From NCBI GenBank assembly GCA_963576735.1, contig OY755191.1:5671608-5735607 (forward strand): a DNA stretch of 64,000 nucleotides. Direction: 5' to 3'. The notes below the pieces were generated by a model. The model made no database searches, had not been told where the DNA came from, and worked only from the letters and a program-made list of their open reading frames with translations. Numbering within the stretch: position 1 is the stretch's first letter; the number at the start of each line of letters is the position of its first letter. The translations under genes were made by a program, and so were the position numbers. Source of the stretch: Bedellia somnulentella. Taxonomy: Eukaryota; Arthropoda; Insecta; Lepidoptera; Bedelliidae. Positions 55,845 through 64,000 of this stretch are shown here, piece by piece.

Positions 55845-56113
55845 TTACAAAGAAAGTTCCGTGTAGTGTCGGCTTAGAATAACACTACCCCATTTCTACC
55901 CGTGGGTGATCGTAAGAGGCGACTAAGGGTATAGGGGCTTTTTAAGTGATTTTTGGGTGATATGGTTGGAGACCCGTCACCAAAAACATTTATTATTACC
56001 ATCTTTTCCCAATCAACTTCCAAAAGTGGCTGAGGAATTTTTCATTCCAAAGCTCTGGCTACACCGTTACGGGATTTATAGCCGTGAGTATATGTATGTA
56101 TGTTACAAAGAAA
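55845..56113 (+). mobile_element. S1 copy, subfamily A1, with 11 bp target-site duplication
   Basis: TTACAAAGAAA at 55845-55855 and 56103-56113. This fixes the ends of the element: GTTCCGTGTAGTGTCGGC at the 5' end and (TATG)n at the 3' end, 247 bp. Confidence 0.94.
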
Positions 56114-56157
56114 TTACATAGAAATCAACTCTAAAAATTCTTCAGAAGCTCTCATTA

Positions 56158-56554
56158 TATCTATTTAACATAACATAACATAACATAAACGTTCACGCCG
56201 TTTATCCCCGAAGGGGTTGGCAGAGGTACCAATACTCCTGAACTCACATGGCAAGCGCCATCTAGTTTCCAGAGAAGGTACCCACGTTTTGCTTAGACAG
56301 TGTACTCACGTGATAGGGGGCAGGCCTATCGCCGTTTTGTACGAATACACTGTCACATGACTAAGTACAACTCAGCCATGTGGGTTTCCTCACGATGTTT
56401 TCCCTCACCGTTAGCAACCATGATAAATTAACCACACATATGACTTAAGAAAAGACAAATTGGTGTAGGCCCGTCCCAGGATTGGAACTCACGCCCTCCT
56501 GTTTTTCGGGCGGGTGTTCTACCCACTGGACTATCATGTCGCTTATCTATTTAA
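56158..56554 (-). mobile_element. S2 SINE, subfamily B2, with 11 bp target-site duplication
   Basis: TATCTATTTAA at 56158-56168 and 56544-56554. Nearly identical to the copy at 52938-53330, including AGCGCCATCTAGTTTCCAGA and the GTCCCAGGATTGGAACTCAC head. Confidence 0.94.
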
Positions 56555-56639
56555 GTAATAGTAATAAACAGTAGACATATATACATATGGGATATTAACT
56601 CCCACAGTAAACACAAAGGCCAGTACAAACTACCAAAGG

Positions 56640-56780
56640 TCATCGCCCTTAACCCCAAGATGCACCTCCGAGACACAATACGACACGCACTCATTAGCTC
56701 AGTTAGCGCATGATTAGCACGATCATCTGCCGGAATTATGAGCTGAGCCGGCCGTAAACTAACTAAGGTGTTGTCGCCAT
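56640..56780 (+). repeat. D repeat, copy 1
   Basis: AGATGCACCTCCGAGACACA, CATTAGCTCAGTTAGCGCAT (A-box-like), ATGAGCTGAGCCGGCCGTAA and GTGTTGTCGCCA recur at 58706-58890 and partly at 59395-59570. No ORF. Confidence 0.7.
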
Positions 56781-56799
56781 ATTGTTTGTTCAGGTTATT

Positions 56800-57058
56800 G
56801 GTAGCATTGGTTTTTTTATGTTTTTGGGCACAATATATCTCAATTTCTGTAATAACGTTACATAATTATAATTGAAACAACTATTGATTTTCGGATATTT
56901 TAATCGCGTGTTATTACATTATTTTTACGTTTCGAAAACTTTTCAGTTATCATGGTCACGGGAAGACTGAGGTGTTATTTGTCATTATACAGTACTATAA
57001 AATTATTAATACTAACTACCTTCACAAAATTTTAAGTTACATTTGCGTTTAATATTTG
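56800..57058 (-). mobile_element. Penelope-like element 3' non-coding region
   Basis: Lies directly downstream (minus strand) of the PLE stop codon. TTACGTTTCGAAAAC and GTTATCATGGTCACGGGAAG fit the GAAACGT-containing tail I recall from arthropod PLEs. The end point is not defined. Confidence 0.45.
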
Positions 57059-57514
57059 CTATGTACAAAAAGAGCTAATGTTATCTGGAGTCTTGCTAGT
57101 GTTCTTCCCTCGCTTAGTTGTGCTAATGATCGGGTTCCAAGCAGGTGGTAATTGCCAACCATCATCTCTATTGAAGTTTGGATGTTTCTTTATTTCAATA
57201 GACTCGCGTATCATTCTAGGTATTAATCGATTCTCTTTTGCTAGAATTGTAGGTTTGTCAAAACGCATGTGGTGGTTTGGCTTATCGAAGGTGTGTTCAC
57301 ACAAAGCAGATCTTCCAAGACGCCTATTCTTCATATCAGCAATATGTTCTCTAACGCGAGTTGCTACACTACGCTTTGTTTGGCCGATGTATGAAAGACC
57401 ACACTCACAGTCTAGTTTATAAACGCCTGCATCTTGTAAAGGGATCTGACATTTGATAGGTCTTAGAAACTGACTTATCTTTTGGTGCGGCTTGAAGTAG
57501 GTCTTAATAGTCCA

Positions 57515-58374
57515 AGATCCCGGTGCCCCCAGACGTTACTTATTTTCTCATAAGAAATATAAATGGGATAAAGTAGTGTTAGTACGTACTTTGAGTGTGA
57601 GCATACCTGCTACCTTGGGTCGACGGCCAATTCATAGGTACCAGGTGCTAAAGGTAGATGAATACAGTACTGATTTTCTTAAATTCTCAGTGCTAATTTT
57701 TACATATGTTTTAGATATTGTTGTTAAAAATTAATAATCATTATTGCCAGACACTTTCCATCGGCGCTTACCCTTACCAGACGCTTTAAAGCTTCAAAAA
57801 AAATAACATATTCTTACTTACAATCTCACTCTTGATTTTTATGTATGATACTTGGGGAACTATTTGAACACCCCTGGTCAGCAGCCAGACCAATTGGAGG
57901 GGTCAAACATCCCCTCAGACACACATAAAGTGTCGCTGTGTGTATAAGCGCGAGGTCATTATTTGTACGCTTGAGTGTGAGAGAGATATCTATTTATGGA
58001 TATAAAGTTAGATACATTGATATCACTGAGATTTATAAACATTTAGGACCTACATTAAGCCGTTGCTTGCCAGGATTTCACGCAATAACTGGTTGTGATA
58101 ACAATTCAGCTTTTTTTAGAAAAGGCAAGCAAAGGCCATTTAATGTATTGAGAATAAAAGTAGAGTACCAGATAGCATTTATGAAACTCGGCGATGTAGA
58201 CTTATTCAGTGACTTAGAACTGGAGCGAAATGTGTTCAACACTATACAAAAAATTATTTGTGAACTGTACAACGTGGCCGGAATAATTGACGTAGATGCT
58301 GCTCGACTCCAACTCCTTCATATTATCATATTTCTTATGAGAAAATAAGTAACGTCTGGGGGCACCGGGATCTT
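57515..58374. mobile_element. ~860 bp element with ~46 bp terminal inverted repeats
   Basis: AAGATCCCGGTGCCCC...TAAGAAATAT at 57515-57560 is matched in inverted form at 58328-58374 with at most one indel. The element sits inside a Penelope-like ORF whose frame can be followed on either side, so its borders are independently set. A target-site duplication is not evident. It carries an orphan ORF fragment of 136 codons that uses the right terminal repeat for its last codons. Long perfect terminal repeats mean recent activity or gene conversion, but no transposase is recognised. Confidence 0.82.
57938..58348 (+). CDS. Orphan ORF with GFHAITGCDNNSAFF motif, probably a captured or truncated fragment
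   Basis: Open from about 57938 (GTG; no ATG at the 5' limit) to TAA at 58346-58348. The core reads YIDITEIYKHLGPTLSRCLP, then GFHAITGCDNNSAFFRKGKQ and RPFNVLRIKVEYQIAFMKLG. I recall the G.HA.TGCD..SAF..KGK signature from uncharacterised metazoan proteins often linked with transposons; GCD followed by a GKGK turn vaguely recalls the helix-hairpin of FEN/XPG nucleases. That link is inference. The protein lacks an N-terminal start and ends inside the terminal repeat, so it is probably a piece of a larger autonomous element's protein. The codons contain no stops for 136 residues and the motif is intact. Confidence 0.6.
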   Translation: MCISARSLFVRLSVREISIYGYKVRYIDITEIYKHLGPTLSRCLPGFHAITGCDNNSAFFRKGKQRPFNVLRIKVEYQIAFMKLGDVDLFSDLELERNVFNTIQKIICELYNVAGIIDVDAARLQLLHIIIFLMRK

Positions 58375-58705
58375 ACTCTATAATGGAAGTACGCTGTAAC
58401 ACAGTACTAATTTTGTCTGTTACACCCTTTACAAAAGGTAGAGTTGCAGGGAGTCTTTCGACAGTAGGTGGTTTATCGGAGGAGGAGGAATTATAATGTG
58501 CAATCGTGAAAATCTTAGAAAATACTATGTTACATAATTAGTTAAATCTAAACCGTATGTGAAACACATGATTGGCGCAGTTTCAAACTCAACCTTAGTT
58601 TAAACGTTTGTTCGGTAATAATCATAATATAAAAAAGTTTCTAGTATATTTGTCGGCTGGATTAATATCAGCTAATACTAATTAAGTAAAAATTACCAAT
58701 GTCCT

Positions 58706-58895
58706 TAAACTCAAGATGTACCTCCGAGACACAATACAGACACACTCATTAGCTGACTTAGCGCATGAATAGCACGATCATCCGCCGGAATTATGAGCTA
58801 AGCTGGCCGTAAACTAACTTAGGTGTTGTCGCCACTGTGTTTGATGTGAGAAGGTGAGAAATTATCTTGTTGGTAGCATTTTTGTGCGACATGTT
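58706..58895 (+). repeat. D repeat, copy 2
   Basis: AAGATGTACCTCCGAGACAC, GGAATTATGAGCTAAGCTGG, GTGAGAAATTATCTTGTTGG. It extends further 3' than copy 1. A full S2 SINE begins just after it. Confidence 0.7.
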
Positions 58896-58898
58896 GTA

Positions 58899-59268
58899 TA
58901 CCGTGATATCCCAGTGGGTAGAACACTCGGTTATCGTGCAAACGAATAGTGTTCAAATCCTGGGTCGGGCCTACACCAATTTGTCTTTTCTAAAGACATA
59001 TGTGTGGTTAATTTATCATGGTTGTTAACGGTGAGGGAAAACATCGTGAGGAAACCCACATGGCTGAGTTGTACTTATTCATGTGACAGTGTATTCGTAC
59101 AAAACGGCGATAGGCCTGCCCCCTATCACGTGAGTACACTGTCCATGCAAAACGTGGGTACTCTGAACACCAGGTGACAAAGTCACGTGATGTTCAGAAG
59201 TATTAGTACCTCTGCCAACCCCTTCGGGGATATTCGGCGTGAACGTTTATGTTATGTTATGTTTTATA
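58899..59268 (+). mobile_element. S2 SINE, full length, subfamily B1
   Basis: ACCGTGATATCCCAGTGGGT, GTGTTCAAATCCTGGGTCGG, GGTGACAAAGTCACGTGATG, and a (TTATG)n tail. The best consensus-like B1 copy in the window. Confidence 0.92.
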
Positions 59269-59334
59269 TCTCAACTTCTATATTAACATTATGGCAAAAG
59301 ATACCAAGTGTGTTTGATGGATAGGTCCAGTAGT

Positions 59335-59396
59335 TTTGGAGATCTCTGAGGGAGGCCTATGTCCAGCAGTGGACGTCTATTGGCTGATAATGATGA
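59335..59396 (+). mobile_element. LINE-c 3' terminal tag
   Basis: TGAGGGAGGCCTATGTCCAG CAGTGGACGTC, then GGCTGATAATGATGAT: the classic lepidopteran LINE terminus with a GATGAT-type tail. It lies immediately before D copy 3. Confidence 0.7.
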
Positions 59397-59572
59397 TAGA
59401 ACGATCTTCTGCCGGAATCATAAGCTAAGCTGGCCGTAAACTAACTATGTGTTTATAATTTTAATATAATACATTATAATATTAACTAGGTGTTTATGTC
59501 ACTTTTTTTGATGTGTGAGTAGGTGAGAAATTATCTTGTTGGTAGCATTTTTTGTGGAATGTTTTCGTGTCC
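59395..59572 (+). repeat. D repeat, copy 3, partial
   Basis: GAACGATCTTCTGCCGGAAT, AAGCTGGCCGTAAACTAACT, TAGGTGAGAAATTATCTTGT. An extra AT-rich segment splits it near 59455-59490. Confidence 0.65.
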
Positions 59573-59605
59573 AATTTATATTAAAGTTCTGTCTATCTAT
59601 CTTTT

Positions 59606-60507
59606 ATCTATACTTATAATAAATCTGTAGAGAGGTCAATTCTGTACATGAAATATATTTTCAAAATAATGATCAGGGGGTGATAAGTGATCGATACTGA
59701 GCCAAAAATGCAATTATTAAATTTTTTGTCTGTCGGTTTGTAGGTTCTTTATGGAAATAAAAACCTCGAAGAATTTTAACGAAACTAGATACAATTATTC
59801 TTCATACTCCTGGGCAGGTTAAAGTATACTGTTCAGCAGAGTAGTGAAAGGGAAATTCGGGAAATTTTAGAAAAACGGGAGAAGTTATTTCATTAAGCTT
59901 CCATCACGTGTGCAGCCTAAATGGTTAAAGTAACATACAAATTATGTATTACGATAATATTCCACATAAAATTGTCTAAAAAAATATCCCTAAACAGCAT
60001 ATGTCTATTTTTTATGGTTGACTCACAATAACACGTGAACTCCTGATAGCTTAGCAGTTCGGAGCATTCTGATTATATTTTGTTTACTCTTAAGTTTATA
60101 ATACTCTCAATCATCTGTAATTTAAAAAAGTTACCTATTTAATAAAAAATAATCATAGAAATCGGTATAGAAACACCAAACTTATACATGAAATAAGCCA
60201 TCGCGCCGTCGTCGCACGTGAATACTGAATCATGCGATTCTTTGTGTGTAACTGTTGCGCGGTGAAAAGATAGCCGTGAGTATATGTATGAAGTATGCAA
60301 ACTTTGTAACTCTGATTGTTTGCAAGGGCTTATTTTCGGAGATACTGAACCTTTCATATAAGCGCTTTCACAATCCCAAAGCTACACTATTCAGGAGTGC
60401 TATAAGTTGTAATCACTTCGCTTAATTTCACAAAGGGCGAGCATTGAAGAAACCTCAGATATATTTAAAACTACGCTTCCCGTGCGAAGCAGGGCGTGGA
60501 TCGGCCC
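59606..60507 (+). mobile_element. Helitron-like non-autonomous element
   Basis: TCTATACTTATAATAAATCT at 59606-59627 resembles the 5' TC end of lepidopteran Helitrons. TTCTTCATACTCCTGGGCAG is a typical inner block. CGCTTCCCGTGCGAAGCAGGGCG near 60477-60495 is the expected 3' G+C hairpin region. The CTRR end is not clean; it runs into another hairpin. Confidence 0.5.
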
Positions 60508-60553
60508 TATACACAATCAGTCTTTACTAAAATTCAAAGACTGATTGTGTATA
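60508..60553. repeat. Perfect 18 bp hairpin
   Basis: TATACACAATCAGTCTTT and its exact complement are separated by 10 bases. It abuts the Helitron-like 3' end and may be a tiny foldback insertion or part of the terminus. Confidence 0.75.
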
Positions 60554-61210
60554 ATATAGTATTGATACAGAATATGTATAATAATACAAGTTTGCATATC
60601 CGCGCCTCACGTAAAAACTTTTGGACAAATCTTTATTAAATTTGGACATAATCTAGAACAAAATCTTGAATTTTCAAAAGGTTTCTACTGGAGTGGCAAC
60701 AACACTATACCTCTTAAATGACGGCACTTATTGAAATGATAATTCCTTTAATCATAAAAGGTCCCCTTAGGTTATTTTTTCTGAACCATTAGGGCACCGA
60801 TTTTAAACAAAATTAGTTTTAAATACTACTATTAAATTGTAATTAACTAATTAACCTCTTCTAAAACTGTATTAATTTATTAAAAATGAAAGCGCAAGTG
60901 CCGTGCTAAGCTAGGCCGGACCGCTTATAGTCAGTCTGAACATATATCTATTTTATTTCCATGGTAGTTTGTAATTTTACTTTAAAATCTTGACACTTGA
61001 AAAATGCTGAAACACATATGTAGTGTACTCTAACAGTGCTAATGATACATCAATCAAATCAAGCACAAAATTACAGCCCACAACCACACATGTTACCATA
61101 GGTTACTTGCCTAGTTAGTAATCTTTCTGCGTGAAACATGCCACTCAAACAGATAAACTCTCTTCGAATAACTGCTAACAATTCAGACTAAAACGTAACT
61201 GCATCAGGAA
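60554..61210. other. AT-rich spacer
   Basis: AAGCGCAAGTGCCGTGCTAA at 60892 recalls a Helitron-type G+C end but lacks the CTAG terminus. No gene. Confidence 0.4.
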
Positions 61211-61346
61211 GCCTAGCAGGAGTTCTATTTTATCGTCACGATATCGGTTAGAATGAGATGACGGTATACGATACTAAATAAGTGCGAAAGAGATGACTGT
61301 TTTATACCACGCGATATCTAGTTAAAAGAACGATCGTACTAGCTAT
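61211..61346 (+). mobile_element. M1 MITE monomer, most diverged copy
   Basis: TTCTATTTTATCGTCACGAT, GATGACGGTATACGATACTA, ACCACGCGATATCTAGTTAA. The ends GCCTAGCAGGAG and CGATCGTACTAGC are degenerate. Confidence 0.72.
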
Positions 61347-62134
61347 GTGTTGTAAGCGCTCGCTATAATTTATGGTGAACACCCAAACTTAGATAGCACA
61401 CGACGCTGCACCGTTTTTACTCTGCACGATAGGTGGGATAAAATAATGCTTTCTTGGGATTTTGTTTGGGTGAATTTAGTTTAAGCTTTGATTGTAAATT
61501 GAAACTGAAACCCAATTGAAATGCTTGAAATTTATTTCTTTACAATGTTTACATACATATATAAACATAACATACTTCTGTTATAAGTTACTCCATTGAA
61601 TAATCAAGCTGTAAGTACTCGAAAAGATGGCAGAGGTACTAATAATTCAAATATCAAATGAGATATTTATCACCACGTTGTTTAATTACTTGTACAAACT
61701 TAAAAACATATATAAGTTGAATACCTTAGTAAGTAAACTTAGTATTAAGTTAAAATTTGACGTTCAAAAAACAAAGATTTATCTTTTTATTTTGAAATAA
61801 ATGATTATTTTTATTTTATTTATACCTGTCAAATTGATAATTTTGATCACAATTGAGCGATTAAAAACTAATTTGTTAAAAATTGTGGACCTTCGGGAAA
61901 AGATCAAATATTCTTACACTTTTCATACAGCACTATTCGGTGTGTGAGAAGTGTAAATACAATTTTATTTTTTCTCATACATCTTTCATCCTGATCAAGC
62001 AAAATTGTGTACGCTGACCATTCAAAATATAACGTGATGCCCAGAAAAGTTATTTCACTCATTTACTTCTTCCAGCCTCCCACATCTTCCTCACCCCAAA
62101 ATTGCTACGTATATTTATGATTACGTAGATACAT
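61347..62134. other. AT-rich spacer
   Basis: AAGATGGCAGAGGTACTAAT at 61624 may be a scrap of S2. No gene. Confidence 0.4.
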
Positions 62135-62357
62135 ATACTCACGGCTGTAAATCCCTAGAAGGGGTAGCCCGAGCTAAAAGGAATTAGAAATACCTCAGCC
62201 ACTTTTGGAAAGTTGTGTGGGGAAAAGATGGTAAAATAAAGGTTGTTGGTGATGGGTCTCCAACCGCATCGCCCAATGTTCCCTTAAAAGCCCCAATACC
62301 GTTAGTCTCCTCTTAAGTACACCCAATCCCTATTCTAGGCCGGCACTACACAGCATA
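62135..62357 (-). mobile_element. S1 copy, subfamily A2
   Basis: ACTCACGGCTGTAAATCCCT to GCCGGCACTACACAGC. The GGAAGAAATGGGGTAGTG segment is deleted. Confidence 0.85.
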
Positions 62358-62968
62358 GCTTTATGATTAAACTTTTCTAAATAAAAGTTCGTTTCTAATA
62401 AAGCTAGATTTCCCTTATCGGGTAAGTAGTGGTATGGTATCGTAACAGCATGTTGTAGCGAGGATGTTGTAGCGCGGCCACTGATACGCTATTGTGGTTT
62501 CTGGACACTCGTGCCTTTATTCGGTGTAAGATATAAGCTGAAGCGGGAAATCAAGCGACTTTTGTGATATACTAAAAGACTGAACACCTATGCTTTGCAC
62601 GGGCTATGTTATCTTTCATAGTTCTGTTTCTTCAGAAGCTTGATGGTTTATAGCCTGAGTTTTACATAACTACAAACAAACAATCACAGTTATTAACTTT
62701 ACCACTCAGTAGTATTAGTAAATAGTAGTATAGATAAAAGACTTATTTACCAAAAGGAATTCTAAATCTGACTTAAGGTCGTAAAAAACGCAGGATTTAT
62801 CATACGAGTATTAATAGTACATAGTATTTAATATAATAAAATATTTGATAAATAAGTCTTAAACATTACAAAATTATAGAGGTTCTTATATATTTTATTG
62901 ATCATTCGATGATTCAGCAATAAGTTAATAAATACATTGATAGATTAATCCATAATAAATTACCGATC
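62358..62968. other. Spacer, GC-richer at 62440-62530
   Basis: TGTTGTAGCGAGGATGTTGT AGCGCGGCC carries a short direct repeat (ATGTTGTAGCG twice). No repeat family or gene recognised. Confidence 0.4.
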
Positions 62969-63147
62969 TTAAGAGCTTATGCCATTTGTCTGAATGAAGA
63001 CGTCTAAAAGCCACAGAATCTGAATTCAGACTAGTGGAATAACGTTCAAACTGAAATTTGTTTAGTGGAAAAACAAGCGTCTGCGGCAGTAACTTCGAAG
63101 GACGTCTGAATTCAGCAACGACAAAGTGTAATGGAATAAGCTCTTAA
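62969..63147. mobile_element. M4 MITE flanked by TTAA
   Basis: TTAA at 62969-62972 and 63144-63147 brackets GAGCTTAT ... ATAAGCTC inverted ends (GAGCTTAT[G/T]CCATT). A TTAA target is the hallmark of piggyBac-type elements. 171 bp between the TTAA sites, non-coding. Confidence 0.65.
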
Positions 63148-63810
63148 GCATTTATTAGCAAACATTCTACTCAAAGCCTTTTTGCACCACAAGATTTTTC
63201 TCAACTTGCACCACAACCAGTATAGTAGGTGAGTGTATTAGAAAATTGTATAAATTATTGGCAGCACCAATAACGGCGGAGTTCCGTGGGAAAACAAGGG
63301 ATTTTCACGGATTAGACAACTCGCCTCAACCTGAACTACATTGCGGTCAATATTACGCACTTTACATACATTTACCGATAGCCTAGAGTAGTACTATGTT
63401 TTTGCTGGGATTCAGTACGGTACAACTTGGAACAAGATGGTGGTTTTGTGAGCGGAGCTTTTTATAGCTCGTTTTCCAGAATAAATAAATGTAAATGTTT
63501 TTTTTTTATAAAATTGGTGTCCATTCCTGTCAAGACAAGAATTAAGTTGTAATAATATTATTTATATCAACTGGATACAACATTTACCGGCTATCCCAAA
63601 CATTATGATTTTGATGAAATAACAAAACAAATATTAAATTTTCAAATCATTACAGTTAGATCGAAATATCAAATATAAGTATGTTATATCTACGACTATG
63701 AAGTATGCAACATTTTAATATGACTCATCTTTTAAATTAATTATTTGATTTACGATACATAAACATGTTTTAATTGTTCGTGTATTCATTTGATACTGAA
63801 ATAAAAAATA
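63148..63810. other. AT-rich spacer
   Basis: GAGCGGAGCTTTTTATAGCTCGTTTTCC near 63453 forms a small hairpin. No gene. Confidence 0.4.
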
Positions 63811-63952
63811 CATACTCACAGCTATAACTCCGAATAGAAGTTGGAGCTTGAATGGGGAAAATATGGTAAAATAAACGTTGTTGGTGACTCATCTCTAGCC
63901 ACATCACGGGAAGAAATCGGTTAGTGCCATTTGAAGCCAATACACAGCAAAT
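63811..63952 (-). mobile_element. S1 copy, decayed and deleted
   Basis: ACTCACAGCTATAACTCCGA, ATGGGGAAAATATGGTAAAA, TGAAGCCAATACACAGC; two internal deletions. Confidence 0.65.
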
Positions 63953-64000
63953 TAAGGATTAATTCAAAATACTTACAATAAATCAAAAGTTGTCTTGCAA

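Larger units (their letters stand above)
57059..58545 (-). pseudogene. Penelope-like element pol: C-terminal part with GIY-YIG endonuclease, split by an insertion
   Basis: Minus strand, in two pieces. 58545-58375 reads LPATLPFVKGVTDKISTVLQ, the thumb region after the reverse transcriptase. 57514-57059 resumes with TIKTYFKPHQKISQFL and IKCQIPLQDAGVYKLDCECG, then LSYIGQTKRSVATRVREH, the GIY-YIG nuclease core (GVY ... YIG, conserved Arg and His), and ends with DGWQLPPAWNPIISTTKRG and a stop. In Penelope-like retrotransposons this protein nicks the target and copies the element RNA. The catalytic reverse transcriptase is missing (5' truncation) and a ~860 bp element disrupts the linker, so the copy is dead. 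Each remaining piece is free of stops, so both the insertion and the truncation are fairly young. Confidence 0.85.

Noticed and set aside
57078..57422. 114-codon plus-strand frame.
   Set aside because: It is the exact antisense of the Penelope-like GIY-YIG coding region, which has recognisable motifs on the minus strand.
5838..62357. Regularly recurring ~250 bp repeats considered as a CRISPR-like or satellite array.
   Set aside because: Copies are in both orientations, irregularly spaced and individually flanked by target duplications, so they are dispersed retroposons.

Overview
The window looks like a piece of nuclear genome from a moth or butterfly (Lepidoptera), intronic or intergenic, AT-rich and crowded with transposable-element remnants. 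The support is the mix of element types: a very abundant ~250 bp retroposon with a (TATG)n tail, a tRNA-derived SINE with a (TTATG)n tail, RTE-like and other non-LTR 3' ends, a Penelope-like element, Helitron-like termini, a tyrosine-recombinase retroelement and several MITEs. There are no bacterial operons, CRISPR arrays or rRNA genes. No complete host protein-coding gene is visible. Family names below are local labels: S1 to S4 are SINE-like families, RTE-a and LINE-b to LINE-d are non-LTR families, M1 to M4 are MITEs, X and D are unclassified repeats.

Layout. 1-750: C-terminal end of a tyrosine recombinase followed by a direct/inverted repeat array, probably the 3' end of a DIRS/PAT/Ngaro-like retroelement. 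0.9-28 kb: dense S1 and S2 copies, many nested, with RTE-a, LINE-b, LINE-c and LINE-d 3' ends, palindromic MITEs M1 and M2, and a duplicated unclassified repeat (X). 28.3-29.6 kb: a repeat-poor, CpG-richer stretch with a good splice-donor motif, possibly a promoter and first exon. 29.6-41 kb: more repeats, a perfect 50 bp palindrome, a 3' RTE-a pseudogene (39.8-40.5 kb), and at 40787-40903 a well-bounded candidate coding exon. 41-56.6 kb: repeats again, several with clear target-site duplications. 56.6-59.6 kb: three copies of repeat D around a Penelope-like element that is split by a ~860 bp element with ~46 bp terminal inverted repeats carrying a foreign ORF. 59.6-64 kb: a Helitron-like copy, a TTAA-flanked MITE and mostly unique AT-rich DNA.

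How the parts relate. S1 (about 45 copies or pieces) ends in the same block as RTE-a, GTGAGTATATG followed by TATG repeats. Many copies are 5' truncated and intact copies are flanked by 7-14 bp target-site duplications, so S1 was probably moved by RTE-a enzymes. S1 falls into at least four subfamilies. S2 has a tRNA-like head and two body subfamilies. The candidate exon and the 29.5 kb donor could belong to one plus-strand gene with an ~11 kb repeat-filled intron, but this is inference.
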